A model generated the notes under the pieces. It was not told where the DNA came from, searched no databases, and worked only from the letters and a program-made list of their open reading frames with translations. Positions 6,991-16,727 of a stretch of DNA of 64,000 nucleotides are shown piece after piece. The stretch lies in NCBI GenBank assembly GCA_964521075.1, contig CAZFPI010000002.1:1-64000 (forward strand), given 5' to 3'. Position numbers and translations under genes: made by a program. Each line of letters begins with the position of its first letter. The first letter of the stretch is position 1. Source of the stretch: Sterolibacterium sp964521075 (GTDB lineage Bacteria; Pseudomonadota; Gammaproteobacteria; Burkholderiales; Rhodocyclaceae).

Positions 6991-9900
6991 TCAGTGCATC
7001 CCGGACTTCTGCGCGTACCCCCGCAGCAAGCCCAGCAAAACCTCTTCGTCGTAGGGCTTGCCCAGGTATTCGCTGACACCCATTTCCTGCGCGTAATTAC
7101 GGTGTTTATCCGCGATACGTGAGGTAATCATGACGATGGGCACATTCTTCAGACGCGGGTCACTGCGGACATTGCGGGTCAGCTCGAAACCATCCATGCG
7201 CGGCATTTCGATGTCGACCAGCATGGCCGTCGGGACGAATTCGAGCAGCTGTTCGAGGGCATCGACCCCGTCCTTGGCTGTGACGACCTGATAACCTTCG
7301 CGCGCCAGCAGGCGGCCCGTGATCTTGCGGACAGTCAGGGAATCGTCGACGACCATGATAGTAGGCGTGACCGAAGAAACCGGCGATGCGGCCGGCCGGG
7401 CAGACGACGACGCGGCAGCCTCGGCGACTGCAGCCGCCCGGGCGGCATGGCTAGCCAGCACCAGCGGGCTGAGAATCAGGGCAATTTCGCCATCATTGAG
7501 CACCGTCGCCCCGGCAATCCCGGACACACGGGCAAGCTGCGGGCCAATGTTCTTGACGACGACTTCCTGATTACCGACCAGCCCGTCGACTTCAAGTGCG
7601 ATGCGACGATCCGCCCCCTTGAGGAGCAAAACCCAGTGACGCCGGGCGGGCTGCGGGGGTTCTGTGGTTTCTTCGAGCAGATGGGCCAGATAAAACCAGG
7701 GGTAATGCACATCCAGCCAGTCGGTTCCACCCGCCGCGCGGATTTTTTCCACGGCTTCGGGGCGAAGCTCCATGACCTGCTCAACCATGGTGGAAGGCAG
7801 GGCGAAGGTATGGTTACCCGAGCGCACCAGTACGGCCTGGGTGACGGCCAGCGTGAGCGGCAAAAAGATGCGGAAACGCGTTCCCTGGCCGGTTTTCGAC
7901 TGGGCCTCGACGTGCCCGCCCAGGCTGACAGCCTCGGTCTTGACAACATCCATGCCAACACCACGCCCGGCAATTTCGCTAACCTGTTTGGCAGTACTGA
8001 ATCCGGGCAGGAAAACAAACTGCATCAGCCGATGCTCGTCCGCCGGCTCACCGGAATCGAGCAGCCCCTGCTCGATGGCCTTGGCGCGAATGCGATCGTA
8101 GTTGAAACCCGCACCGTTGTCGGCAATCTCGATGAAAATTTCGTTGCCCTGCTGCACCAGCGTTACGGTGATTTCGCCAATTTCCGGCTTGCCTGCCTGC
8201 CGGCGGTCATCCCGGCTTTCGATGCCATGAGCAACGGAATTACGCAACAGATGCTCGATCGGCCCGATCATTTTTTCCAGCACCGAGCGATCCAGTTCAA
8301 CCTGGCCGCCGATGATGTCGAGATTGACGCGCTTGTCGAGCTCCTTGGCCGTCTGGCGCACGACGCGATAAAGCCTGTCGGCCACGGAACTGAACGGCAC
8401 CATGCGAACCCCCATCAGGGCTTGCGACAAATCGCGGTTCAGACGCGACTGGGCCGTCAGGGCCGCGCTGGCGTTATCGACGCTACGCAGCAGGTTATGT
8501 TGCAGGGTCGTCACGTCATTGACGCTCTCTGCCATCATCCGCGTGAGTTCCTGGAAGCGCGTGAAACGGTCCATTTCCAGCGGATCGAAATCCTGATGAA
8601 CCTCCTGGAGCTGGCTCATCTGCGACTGCATCTGGGTTTCGGCCTGGATTTCGATTTCGCGCAGTTGCTGGCGCAGACGAATGACGTTTTCAGTCAGGTC
8701 GAGCAACGAGCCCTTGAAGGAACGCATTTCGGCTTCGACACGGCCCCGTGCGATGGCCATTTCGCCCGCTTCGTTGATGAGATCGTCGATCAGCTCGGCG
8801 CGAACGCGCAACTGGGCGCGGCTGCTGGAGGCTTCGTGGGCCTCGGCAGGCTCTGCCGCCTTCGGTACAACAGGAGCGGCTGCCATGGCAGCATCTCCCG
8901 CCGTAGCCGGAGCTGATTCTGCTTCCGGCATCGCTTCAGCGGCATCCCCTGCCAAAACAGGCTGATCGGCAGGATGAGCTTCTTCCACGACAGTTTCGCC
9001 GCGATCAATACGCACCAGATCATCCAGCATGGACAAGGCACGATCGAAGAAACTATCGAGGTCGTCAAGGAAAGCCGGCACGGGTGCCGCGCCATGCCGT
9101 GTCGCCTGAACGATTCGTGTCTCGATACCATGGACTAGCTCGCCCATACGCATGGCCCCCGCCATACGCGCACTCCCTTTGAGCGTATGAAGCAGGCGTT
9201 GCAGATGTTGCCCGATGGCAACATCTTCGGGTGTGCTGCGCCACAAGCGAAGCTCTGCACCGATTTCACGCAGCAGGTCACCCCCTTCTTCAAGGAAGAT
9301 GGGTAAAAGCTGGCGATCGACGTCGTCATGAATCCGCAACTTGCGACGCTGGTCGACAAAGGGCGCATCCCCATCCCCTGCCAGGGCGGGGACGGGCATT
9401 TCTGCCTGCGGCAGCGGCTCTGCGGCGACCCCGGATGCTGCAGCAGGCTCAGGCATGGCGGCCGCGGCTTGTTCGGCCAGCCCGGGCGTCAGGCTTTCCA
9501 GGCTGGCGAACAGTGCCTCGTCCATCTCCGGCATACGCCGCCCGGTCACATCATCAACCATCTCACGGAGGGCGGAGAGTGTTTTTGCGACCAAAGCCTG
9601 CTGCGCGGCATCGAGCAGGGAGCTATCCTGGGTGAAGCGTTCCAGCGCATGTTCCAGTGCCTTGCCCAGACGATTGACGCTTTTCACGCCAACCGTGCCG
9701 GAAACCCCCGCCAGGGTATGAATCGCCCGCAAAATTTCCCGGCTGGGAGTCGCCTCCTTCAACAAGGGCAGCTGTGCATCGAGCACGGCCATGTGATCGC
9801 GCGACTCGGCCAGGTAGATGTCATACACCAGCGGCGACAAAGCCAGATCACCGATGATGATGTCGTCCGTTGTTGCCGGAGCAAGCACCGGAGCGTCTGC

Positions 9901-12486
9901 CGGAGCTTCCACAGAAGGCGGTGCAAGCTCCGCAGCCTCTTCAACCTCCGGCGCAATATCATCCGCAGGTGGCACGTCCGCTGTGATTTCCGCTGCGAGT
10001 GCTCCAGCTCCAGCTCCAGCTCCAGCCAACGGCTCAACGATGTCGGCAGATTCTGCCACCGGAAGCGATGCTGGCTCGGGCGAAGACACGGAGGAAGGGG
10101 CTTCCGGCAGAGCCAGCGGCGATTCTGCGGCGGGTGGCTGCAAAGCTTCACCGCGCATGAGCTGCTCGCAGGCAGTGTGCAAGGCCTGCACTTCGGGAGA
10201 CTGGGGAACAGGCGGCGGCTCGTGCGATTCCAGCCGCCCCACCCAGTCTGAAAACAGGCGGCGGGCCATCTGCAACACCGTTTGCAGATCGTCCGTCACG
10301 GACTGGTTCAGTTTGAGCCACTGGTTCATGAGCTGCTCGACCGACCAGGCCGCTTCACCCAGGTCAGTCAGATTGACCATGCGTCCACTGCCCTTGAGGG
10401 TATGGAAAGCACGACGGACGACGGTCTGTAATTCGTGGTCATTCGGCTGCTGGGCAAGCAGCGGCAAATGTTCGGTGATGGTTGCCAGAACCTCATGTGC
10501 TTCTTCGAGGAAAATTTCCAGCAATTCCGCATCGACGGCATCACTGCTGGCTTCAGCCAGCCGGGCGGCTTCGGGCGAAGGGGGTTGCACGGGCGGCGGC
10601 ACGACAGGCTGGCTACCGGGGGCGTCATGCAATTCATGACCGGCTGGTGTCAGATCGGCAATATGGGCGGCAACATGCTCGGCGACGAGGGCATCCGCAC
10701 CCTCGCTCTCGCTGGCCGGGGAGGGTTCCGGCGCGGACACCACGGCAGGCACGGAAATCTGCGGAGCGGGCGATGCGGGGGGAAGATCGACGACAGCAGC
10801 AGTGTCTGGCGCATCGGGTATCGGCTGGCGCGGCTGAAGAATGCTGTCGATGTCTGCCGGGCCATGGCGCAACTGTTCGACGAAAAAGCCCAGGGCAGAA
10901 AGTTTGTTGGCGACATCTTCGAAAGCCGCTTTGTCGGAATCCGCCCCCGAGGCGGTAAACCCGGCAATCTGCCGTTCACATTCACGCAGGATTTCCACCG
11001 CGCGAGGCTCGCCCAGGATGGTCAGCGCACCCGCCGTCTGGTTGAGCGGCCCCTTGAGCGTCGCCAGCGCATCGGCATGCGCGGCCGGATCACGGAAGAA
11101 GTTGTCCAGTTTTTGCTCGACATTGGACAGATTGCCCAGAATCTCGCGCACCACCTGGTTCATCAGCAGACGTTCCTGCGCCTTGCGGGAAATTTCGTCG
11201 AGCTGGGGCAATTCCATCGCAGCCAGCGGCTCGCCCTTGAGCAGCAGATTCAGCCGTCCGGTCATGAGATCGACCTGGTGGGCGAAATCCACACCCAGCT
11301 GAGCGAAACGATCCAGCGCATTTTCCACGAGCAGCAAGGAAGTCGCGACTTCCAGTGCCAGAGAATCGCTGGCCTCGGTTTGTGACTGATTGACCAGCAT
11401 GTTGGCGACGGCCTGGATGCTGCCGGTCAGGCGGGCGAGATCCATCTGGCCGACGGCCTGCCCCTGTTCAGCCAGTTGCCGGGCCTGAGTCTGGAATTGC
11501 GCCAGCGCGGAAGGAATCCGGCCGGTATAACGATTCCAGTCTTCCTTGGCAGCTTCGAGCGTTTCCCGCAGTGCACGTAACTGCGTCACCTGCGGTGTCG
11601 CGATGACCACGACGGCATGGGCGGGATCGGGAATGAGGTCTTCCAGACGGTACGCCGCCCGGACACAGGCCAGGTGATCGGTGCGCGTCGTCGAAATGGC
11701 AACGTAGTACAGCACATCGCGTTGCAGTCTTTCCGCAACCTGAGTGGAGCCTTCCAGCAAGCGGGCAATCTGTGCGTCGATTCGCCCGCAGAGTTTCTTG
11801 ACACCCGGATCGACCGGCACACCCCCACCGATCAGGGCATCCAGAAAGGCCAGCGCGCTCCACCAGAAAGCGCGTTCTGCGGGCTGTTGCTGGGTGAACT
11901 CGATGACAGCCATCGAGTTACGCATTTCCGTCAGCCCCTTGGCATCCCCCTTGAGCCACTTCAGCAGGCCACGCTGAAAACCCAGGCGAGCGGCCTTCAG
12001 ACGCGCTGCCAGAGCAGCGGGGGCGAGCGGTGTCGCCTCTTTTTCACGTCGCGGCGGGCGTAAGGCGGGGTCGGGAAAGAAAAGATCGGCAGGCAGCACC
12101 GTCGTCCCCATCCATTCTCCCAGCTCGCGATAAACCGGCCACAGACGCAGGGATTGATCCGGCACACCACCAAGCAGCTCGTCGAGATAAGCACTGATCG
12201 TCGCCAGTGCGCGGTGGCAGCCGGATTCGATTTCGGCTGAAAACGCCAGTTTGCCTTCTGTCAGCTGGGTCAAAAGCTGTTCGAGCGATTCGGCCAGGCG
12301 CGTCACGCCGCCTAGTCCGACGATGGTGAGCGCGCCACGCGCCTGATGCAGATGATTCAGTGCTGCCTTGAGCTGGGCAGGATCCGCCGCCTGTTTCAGG
12401 GCCTCGCCGGCACGATGAAGTGCCTGGTCAATTTCGCCCTTGACCCAGGTCAGGGGGCCGATATCGAATTCGACGGGATTATTCAT
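6991..12486 (-). CDS. chpA: ChpA/PilL-type hybrid chemotaxis histidine kinase
   Basis: 1831-residue kinase of the Pil-Chp system that controls type IV pilus twitching. Domains in order: an N-terminal FimL-like degenerate Hpt region; phosphotransfer domains with candidate histidines H695 (FHTLKGSGRM), H923 (IHTLAGVSGT) and H1100 (LHTLKGSARM), separated by Ala/Pro/Glu-rich linkers; dimerisation helices; an HATPase with an N-box near residue 1418 (LLRNSVAHGIESR) and a GRGVGMDVV box; a CheW-like domain near 1540-1660; and a C-terminal receiver with phospho-acceptor D1758 (LVDIEMPRMDG). Pseudomonas ChpA has more Hpt domains, so this is a shorter version. Last gene of pilG-pilH-pilI-pilJ-chpA, 33 bases after pilJ. 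Confidence 0.93.
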   Translation of the reverse strand: MNNPVEFDIGPLTWVKGEIDQALHRAGEALKQAADPAQLKAALNHLHQARGALTIVGLGGVTRLAESLEQLLTQLTEGKLAFSAEIESGCHRALATISAYLDELLGGVPDQSLRLWPVYRELGEWMGTTVLPADLFFPDPALRPPRREKEATPLAPAALAARLKAARLGFQRGLLKWLKGDAKGLTEMRNSMAVIEFTQQQPAERAFWWSALAFLDALIGGGVPVDPGVKKLCGRIDAQIARLLEGSTQVAERLQRDVLYYVAISTTRTDHLACVRAAYRLEDLIPDPAHAVVVIATPQVTQLRALRETLEAAKEDWNRYTGRIPSALAQFQTQARQLAEQGQAVGQMDLARLTGSIQAVANMLVNQSQTEASDSLALEVATSLLLVENALDRFAQLGVDFAHQVDLMTGRLNLLLKGEPLAAMELPQLDEISRKAQERLLMNQVVREILGNLSNVEQKLDNFFRDPAAHADALATLKGPLNQTAGALTILGEPRAVEILRECERQIAGFTASGADSDKAAFEDVANKLSALGFFVEQLRHGPADIDSILQPRQPIPDAPDTAAVVDLPPASPAPQISVPAVVSAPEPSPASESEGADALVAEHVAAHIADLTPAGHELHDAPGSQPVVPPPVQPPSPEAARLAEASSDAVDAELLEIFLEEAHEVLATITEHLPLLAQQPNDHELQTVVRRAFHTLKGSGRMVNLTDLGEAAWSVEQLMNQWLKLNQSVTDDLQTVLQMARRLFSDWVGRLESHEPPPVPQSPEVQALHTACEQLMRGEALQPPAAESPLALPEAPSSVSSPEPASLPVAESADIVEPLAGAGAGAGALAAEITADVPPADDIAPEVEEAAELAPPSVEAPADAPVLAPATTDDIIIGDLALSPLVYDIYLAESRDHMAVLDAQLPLLKEATPSREILRAIHTLAGVSGTVGVKSVNRLGKALEHALERFTQDSSLLDAAQQALVAKTLSALREMVDDVTGRRMPEMDEALFASLESLTPGLAEQAAAAMPEPAAASGVAAEPLPQAEMPVPALAGDGDAPFVDQRRKLRIHDDVDRQLLPIFLEEGGDLLREIGAELRLWRSTPEDVAIGQHLQRLLHTLKGSARMAGAMRMGELVHGIETRIVQATRHGAAPVPAFLDDLDSFFDRALSMLDDLVRIDRGETVVEEAHPADQPVLAGDAAEAMPEAESAPATAGDAAMAAAPVVPKAAEPAEAHEASSSRAQLRVRAELIDDLINEAGEMAIARGRVEAEMRSFKGSLLDLTENVIRLRQQLREIEIQAETQMQSQMSQLQEVHQDFDPLEMDRFTRFQELTRMMAESVNDVTTLQHNLLRSVDNASAALTAQSRLNRDLSQALMGVRMVPFSSVADRLYRVVRQTAKELDKRVNLDIIGGQVELDRSVLEKMIGPIEHLLRNSVAHGIESRDDRRQAGKPEIGEITVTLVQQGNEIFIEIADNGAGFNYDRIRAKAIEQGLLDSGEPADEHRLMQFVFLPGFSTAKQVSEIAGRGVGMDVVKTEAVSLGGHVEAQSKTGQGTRFRIFLPLTLAVTQAVLVRSGNHTFALPSTMVEQVMELRPEAVEKIRAAGGTDWLDVHYPWFYLAHLLEETTEPPQPARRHWVLLLKGADRRIALEVDGLVGNQEVVVKNIGPQLARVSGIAGATVLNDGEIALILSPLVLASHAARAAAVAEAAASSSARPAASPVSSVTPTIMVVDDSLTVRKITGRLLAREGYQVVTAKDGVDALEQLLEFVPTAMLVDIEMPRMDGFELTRNVRSDPRLKNVPIVMITSRIADKHRNYAQEMGVSEYLGKPYDEEVLLGLLRGYAQKSGMH
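10001..10024. repeat. hexanucleotide tandem repeat (GCTCCA)4 inside chpA
   Basis: Four perfect GCTCCA copies, encoding alternating Gly-Ala in the low-complexity linker between the first and second C-terminal Hpt domains of ChpA. Slippage would change linker length by two residues without breaking the frame. Confidence 0.85.
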
Positions 12487-12519
12487 GCGGAACCGTGCGC
12501 GAAAAATTCAAAGAAGAGA

Positions 12520-14745
12520 TCAAACCTTGAAGCCGGCTACCGAAGCCTTCAGCTCACCCGCCAGCGTCGAGAGTTCGCTAATGGAGGTGGCGGTCTGCTT
12601 CGTGCCGTCCGTGGTCTGTTCCGTGATATGCAGAATCGTTTGCATGCTTTCAGCCACCTGGCGGGCGGAATCGGCCTGATGCTGTGTGTCGCTCGAAATG
12701 TTTTCGATGAGCTGGGCCAGATTGCTCGACACCGAGGAAATTTCCTGCAAGGCCTGGCCCGCCGCATCGGAGAGGCGCGCGCCATCGACCACGTTGCGCG
12801 TCGAATACTCCATGGCCAGCACGGCGTCATGCGTGTCGGTCTGAATGGTTTTCACGATCGCGGCAATCTGCTTGGTCGCCTCGCCGGATCGCTCGGCCAG
12901 TCGCTGCACTTCTTCTGCCACCACCGAGAAGCCCCGGCCGGCTTCACCGGCGGAGGCAGCCTGAATGGCGGCATTCAAAGCCAGCACGTTGGTCTGTTCG
13001 GTAATGTCCGAAATCAGTTCGACGATTTCGCCGATCTCCTGGGAAGACTCACCCAGCCGCTTGATACGTTTGGAGGTTTCCTGAATCTGCTCGCGGATTT
13101 CGTTCATGCCCTTGATCGAGTTGGTCACCGCCTCCGAGCCCTTTTGCGCGGCATCCAGCGAGTGGCGGGCCACGCGGGCGGATTCCAGCGCGTGCGCGGA
13201 AACATCCCCCATGGACTGCGCCATGCCCAGGACGGAATCACCCGCCTCGGTAATCTGGTGCGACTGGGTTTCTGTCGCCTCCAGCAGACGCACCGATGTG
13301 TTCTGCGCGTTTTCCGAAGCCGTGGCAACGCGGCTGGCGGTTTCATTGATGCGTTTGACCAGCACGGACAATTCTTCAATGGTGTAATTGACCGAATCGG
13401 CAATGGCCCCGGTGATGTTTTCCGTCACCGTTGCCCGCACGGTCAAGTCACCATCGGCCAGATCGCCCATCTCGTTCATCAGGCGCAAAATGGCCTCCTG
13501 CGTCGCATCCTTGGAAGCCTCTGCCTCGCGCCGCTGGCGATCAGCCTCGATACGCTGACGTTCGGATTCCTCGTTTCGCGTGGCGGATTCGTCATTGAAG
13601 ACCTTGGCCATCAGCAACAGCACGACTACTGCGAGCAGGGTGGTCACGATGACGGGGGTAACCGCACGATTGAGCGAAAGTTCGGCAGCCTCCTTGGCAT
13701 AGGCTTCGAACAGTTTGTCGGAATCCATCTGCAGCATCGGGCTGTCCTTGAGCAGGCTCACCCCGGCCTGCCGGGCAAGCGACATTTTCTTCTGGTTGGC
13801 CAGCACCGCCGTCAGTGCCGTGTGCTGAGGCATGAACAGGGTTTCGATGCCAGTCAATTTTTCGCGCGCGGCAGGTTCATGCACCGCCACGATACGCAAG
13901 GCGTCATTTCCGTGCGTCAATGCGGCCAGCAAGTCGCGGAAGACGTCGATATCCTTGCGGAGCTGCTCGACTTCCTCGGCCCCCGGGGCTTCGGCGGCCG
14001 TCAGGATGCCTGCTGTCCGGACAATGCGCTGCCCGAGCAAGGCCAGCTGGTTGGCTGCCGCCGCATCCGCCCCCCCCGCCGCCACGCGCGATGCGGCCAG
14101 CTCGTCCAGAAGGGCAAACAGGGATGAACTTTTCTGGTTAACCAGGCTGACCGCCTGCCCCATGGCAAGCAGCCCCTTTTCCTGGGCCTGAAGCTGCTCG
14201 AGGTTCTTGTTGTCGATCGCCCAGCGCGCTGTGACTTCCTGAAGTGCCGGACGAGTCTGCTCGGAGGTGGCAGAAACAGAAACCGAGCCAACTTCGCCGC
14301 CATTGGTCAGGGTATCCAGGAGTTGATTGATCCTGTCACGGGAAGCGTTGATATCCTTGAAGGCCGCCGCATTTCCCTGCAGGGCCGTCGGCGTGGAACG
14401 GGCGAGCTGCTGCAGCGAGGTGCGTAACTGCCCGGCAGCACTGATATAAGCCAGCCCATGGCCTGCGTCGCGCACACTGATCCAGAGGGATGCGCCGCCC
14501 AGGCCGAACAGCAGAAACAGCAAGGTACCGAGAATGGCAAGTTGCCGGGTGGCGGGCAGCTCGCCTATCAGAGGCAGGCGTCTGCGCCCGGCAGACGAGG
14601 CGGGCGAGGCCGAAACTGTGGAAGATGCCGGGGCCGGGGTCGGCCGGGCGGGCGGGGCGATGACGATGGTTTCCTGCATCGGGTCGACTTCCCTGGCCGA
14701 CACGGATGTTTTTTTGGCAAAGGGTAGTTTGAAATTCAGTGCCAT
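12520..14745 (-). CDS. pilJ: methyl-accepting chemotaxis protein, PilJ type
   Basis: About 741 residues. A cytoplasmic N-terminus is followed by a transmembrane helix near residue 70 (LAILGTLLFLLFGLGGASLW), a long periplasmic PilJ-type sensor region, a second helix near 380 (VIVTTLLAVVVLLLMA), a HAMP-like stretch and an MCP signalling domain. The hairpin tip reads QTNVLALNAAIQAASAGEAGRGFSV in part. In Pseudomonas PilJ senses pilus state and feeds ChpA. The start at 14745 (MALNFKLPFAKK) has an AGAGGAA ribosome-binding site; a frame to 14781 adds a Gln/Glu-rich stretch with no support. Preceded by pilI, followed by chpA. Confidence 0.93.
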   Translation of the reverse strand: MALNFKLPFAKKTSVSAREVDPMQETIVIAPPARPTPAPASSTVSASPASSAGRRRLPLIGELPATRQLAILGTLLFLLFGLGGASLWISVRDAGHGLAYISAAGQLRTSLQQLARSTPTALQGNAAAFKDINASRDRINQLLDTLTNGGEVGSVSVSATSEQTRPALQEVTARWAIDNKNLEQLQAQEKGLLAMGQAVSLVNQKSSSLFALLDELAASRVAAGGADAAAANQLALLGQRIVRTAGILTAAEAPGAEEVEQLRKDIDVFRDLLAALTHGNDALRIVAVHEPAAREKLTGIETLFMPQHTALTAVLANQKKMSLARQAGVSLLKDSPMLQMDSDKLFEAYAKEAAELSLNRAVTPVIVTTLLAVVVLLLMAKVFNDESATRNEESERQRIEADRQRREAEASKDATQEAILRLMNEMGDLADGDLTVRATVTENITGAIADSVNYTIEELSVLVKRINETASRVATASENAQNTSVRLLEATETQSHQITEAGDSVLGMAQSMGDVSAHALESARVARHSLDAAQKGSEAVTNSIKGMNEIREQIQETSKRIKRLGESSQEIGEIVELISDITEQTNVLALNAAIQAASAGEAGRGFSVVAEEVQRLAERSGEATKQIAAIVKTIQTDTHDAVLAMEYSTRNVVDGARLSDAAGQALQEISSVSSNLAQLIENISSDTQHQADSARQVAESMQTILHITEQTTDGTKQTATSISELSTLAGELKASVAGFKV

Positions 14746-14826
14746 AAATTCCTCTTGTTCCTCTTGCTGGTTCTGGCGCAAATCTGTTTTGTCAGGGCGG
14801 TAAACATGGGCAGAGTGCCTCCGGAA

Positions 14827-15354
14827 TCAGCGGCTGATATCCAGGAAGGCCGCATGTCCCAGCAGTGGCTTGATCAGCAGCCTGCGCCAGGTCAAGGGGG
14901 GGGTTCCCTGTTTGTCACGCAAAGTCTCGCCCGCCCAGGGAGCCGAAAGATTTTCCACGGGCTCAGGCAGGTCATCGAGGGTTTCCGGGTTTTTCAAGCC
15001 CAGCGTCCGGGAAACCAGCAAGGCGCAATTGAGCCCGTGACGCGCCCCCACCAGCAACAGGCGCGCTTCGTGATTCCGCAGCGTCGCTTCCCCTCCGAGA
15101 AAGGCCGAAAAATCCACCACGCCGTAGAGCACACCCCGGATATTGGCCATCCCCACAAACCAGTGTTTCGTCTTTGGCACGGGGGTCAGCGGAGGCAAGG
15201 GCATGATTTCCCCCGCATCGGAGAGATTCAGCAGCCAATGGTCGCCACCTGTCTGTACACCAAGCAGTGCGGTCGAATTCTCGCCACGCGCCGCCGAAGT
15301 CAGACGCTCGACCAGTCCTGCCTGGAATTCACGCAAACTGATGCGTTTGGCCAT
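14827..15354 (-). CDS. pilI: CheW-like coupling protein PilI
   Basis: 175 residues, a single CheW domain (LGVQTGGDHWLLNLSDAGEI, NIRGVLYGVVDFSAFLGG). It couples the PilJ receptor to the ChpA kinase. It sits between pilH and pilJ, as in Pseudomonas. No pilK methyltransferase gene follows pilJ here, so adaptation methylation, if present, must be encoded elsewhere. Confidence 0.88.
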   Translation of the reverse strand: MAKRISLREFQAGLVERLTSAARGENSTALLGVQTGGDHWLLNLSDAGEIMPLPPLTPVPKTKHWFVGMANIRGVLYGVVDFSAFLGGEATLRNHEARLLLVGARHGLNCALLVSRTLGLKNPETLDDLPEPVENLSAPWAGETLRDKQGTPPLTWRRLLIKPLLGHAAFLDISR

Positions 15355-15415
15355 GGAGCACGATCTTCCTGTTCATTCAAATATCAGCATCGGGCCGACG
15401 GGAAACACCCCCGGA

Positions 15416-15781
15416 TCAACCCATGGACGCCACCTTGGCCAGCAATTCAGCCGGATTGATGGGTTTGACGAGATAACCTTGCGCCCCCTGGCGCATACCC
15501 CAGATCTTGTCGGTTTCCTGATCCTTGCTGGTACACATGATGATGGGGATATGACGGGTCGCCTCCTCGCGGGAGATGGTGCGCGTCGCCTGGTAGCCAT
15601 TCATGCCGGGCATGACGACGTCCATCAGGATCAGATCGGGCAATTCCTGTTTGGCCAGGATGATGGCCTGCTCACCGCTATCAGCGGCCACGACACCGTA
15701 GCCATTGCGCGTGAGAAGATCCGTGAGCACCAAACGTTCAGTGGGCGAATCATCGACCACCATGATTTTCTTGACGGGCAT
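15416..15781 (-). CDS. pilH: single-domain response regulator PilH
   Basis: 121-residue CheY-like receiver. Acidic pocket DD at 10-11, phospho-acceptor D54 (LILMDVVMPGMNG), Thr/Ser in the CTSK motif and the conserved Lys in LVKP. Position 2 in the pil-chp operon and length fit PilH, which counteracts PilG and affects pilus retraction in Pseudomonas. Confidence 0.9.
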   Translation of the reverse strand: MPVKKIMVVDDSPTERLVLTDLLTRNGYGVVAADSGEQAIILAKQELPDLILMDVVMPGMNGYQATRTISREEATRHIPIIMCTSKDQETDKIWGMRQGAQGYLVKPINPAELLAKVASMG

Positions 15782-15823
15782 TCTTTCTTCCTTGAATCCT
15801 GGCAGATCGGCTGCTGCCTGTAT

Positions 15824-16285
15824 TTACTGCGTACCCGCAGCGTGAGCATGGGCGGCGACGGTCTTGAGCAGGCCATCCTTGGTAAAGGGCTTGGTCAGAT
15901 ATTCTTCCGAACCCACCATGCGGCCACGCGCCCGGTCGAACAGGCCATCCTTGGAGGAGAGCATGATGACGGGCGTCGCGCTGAACATGGCGTTCTTCTT
16001 GATCAGCGAACAGGTCTGATAGCCATCGAGGCGCGGCATCATGATGTCGCAGAAAACGATATCCGGCTGATGGTCGGCGATCTTGGCCAGCGCATCGAAG
16101 CCATCTTCGGCCAGAAGCACCTGGCAACCGGCCTGCGTCAGAAAAATCTCGGCACTCTTGCGTATGGTGTTGGAATCGTCGATTACCATCACCTTGATAC
16201 CCTTGAGATTGGTGGTTCCAGTCTCGCTCACCCGCGCCCCCTCATCCAGCTGATTATTGCGATCCGTGCATTGTGTTTCGGCCAA
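15824..16285 (-). CDS. pilG: response regulator PilG
   Basis: 153 residues: a roughly 28-residue N-terminal extension, then a CheY-like receiver with DD at 36-37 (VMVIDDSNTIRKSAE), phospho-acceptor D80 (VFCDIMMPRLDGYQ), SSK and the KP motif. First gene of the operon, followed 42 bases later by pilH. PilG promotes pilus extension in Pseudomonas. The start at 16285 is tentative; a GTG near codon 19 would remove most of the extension. Confidence 0.9.
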   Translation of the reverse strand: MAETQCTDRNNQLDEGARVSETGTTNLKGIKVMVIDDSNTIRKSAEIFLTQAGCQVLLAEDGFDALAKIADHQPDIVFCDIMMPRLDGYQTCSLIKKNAMFSATPVIMLSSKDGLFDRARGRMVGSEEYLTKPFTKDGLLKTVAAHAHAAGTQ

Positions 16286-16347
16286 TTGTTCCGGGCAGTC
16301 CCGAAACGCAACCCAATATAGCAGTCTTCAGGATTCTAAGCACAATT

Positions 16348-16391
16348 GGATGACAGGATGACATTGTTGAATGACATTACCGGATGACATT
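16348..16391. repeat. short direct repeats of GGATGACA upstream of pilG
   Basis: GGATGACA or GAATGACA begins at 16348, 16356, 16369 and 16382. The last three are spaced exactly 13 bases apart and share the longer core RATGACATT. It lies just outside the left target duplication of the MITE-like element and about 65-105 bases upstream of pilG. Confidence 0.75.
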
Positions 16392-16401
16392 TGAGCAGTA
16401 A

Positions 16402-16607
16402 CAGGGCAATCGCATTTGAAATTTTCCCACCCCGTAGGGGCGAATCATTATTCACCCCGAAGCCCTTCGCCCCTTTGCGCGATGCTCCGACGTGTGGCTT
16501 CATTTTCAACCCTGCCGGGACTCGCCCAACCTCTACGGGTGGCTCCGCCCTGCGGGCTCCTGCCGGCGGGCGCAATCCATCATCGAAAATCAAATGCGAT
16601 TGCCCTG
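16402..16607. mobile_element. 206-bp MITE-like element with 18-bp terminal inverted repeats
   Basis: The left end CAGGGCAATCGCATTTGA and the right end are perfect reverse complements over 18 bases. The element is flanked on both sides by TGAGCAGTAA (16392-16401 and 16608-16617), a 10-bp direct repeat that reads as a target-site duplication. The interior is GC-rich, non-coding and partly palindromic (CCCCGTAGGGGCGAA). No transposase is encoded, so it would be mobilised in trans. Confidence 0.85.
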
Positions 16608-16727
16608 TGAGCAGTAACGCCCCCCCCGGGGAAAGCCCGGCAGACTGCTAGAATGCCTGCCTTGCAATCTCTTGCCGCACCGAAGATCCGGCCACATCCG
16701 GCGTCCGAAGTTTTGCGGCGGAAAACC

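Larger units (their letters stand above)
16286..16727. other. 442-bp non-coding region between pilG and thiD
   Basis: Contains the pilG leader, a short array of 13-bp repeats and the 206-bp MITE-like element, each listed separately. A TATATT about 30 bases upstream of the pilG start, on the minus strand, could be a -10 box, but no good -35 is at the right distance. Confidence 0.6.

Noticed and set aside
7447..8916. 489-codon open frame antisense to chpA
   Set aside because: Opposite-strand shadow produced by codon bias; the sequence has no domain character.
12346..14127. 593-codon open frame antisense to pilJ
   Set aside because: Shadow of a well-supported chemoreceptor gene, rich in His/Gly/Arg as typical of antisense frames.
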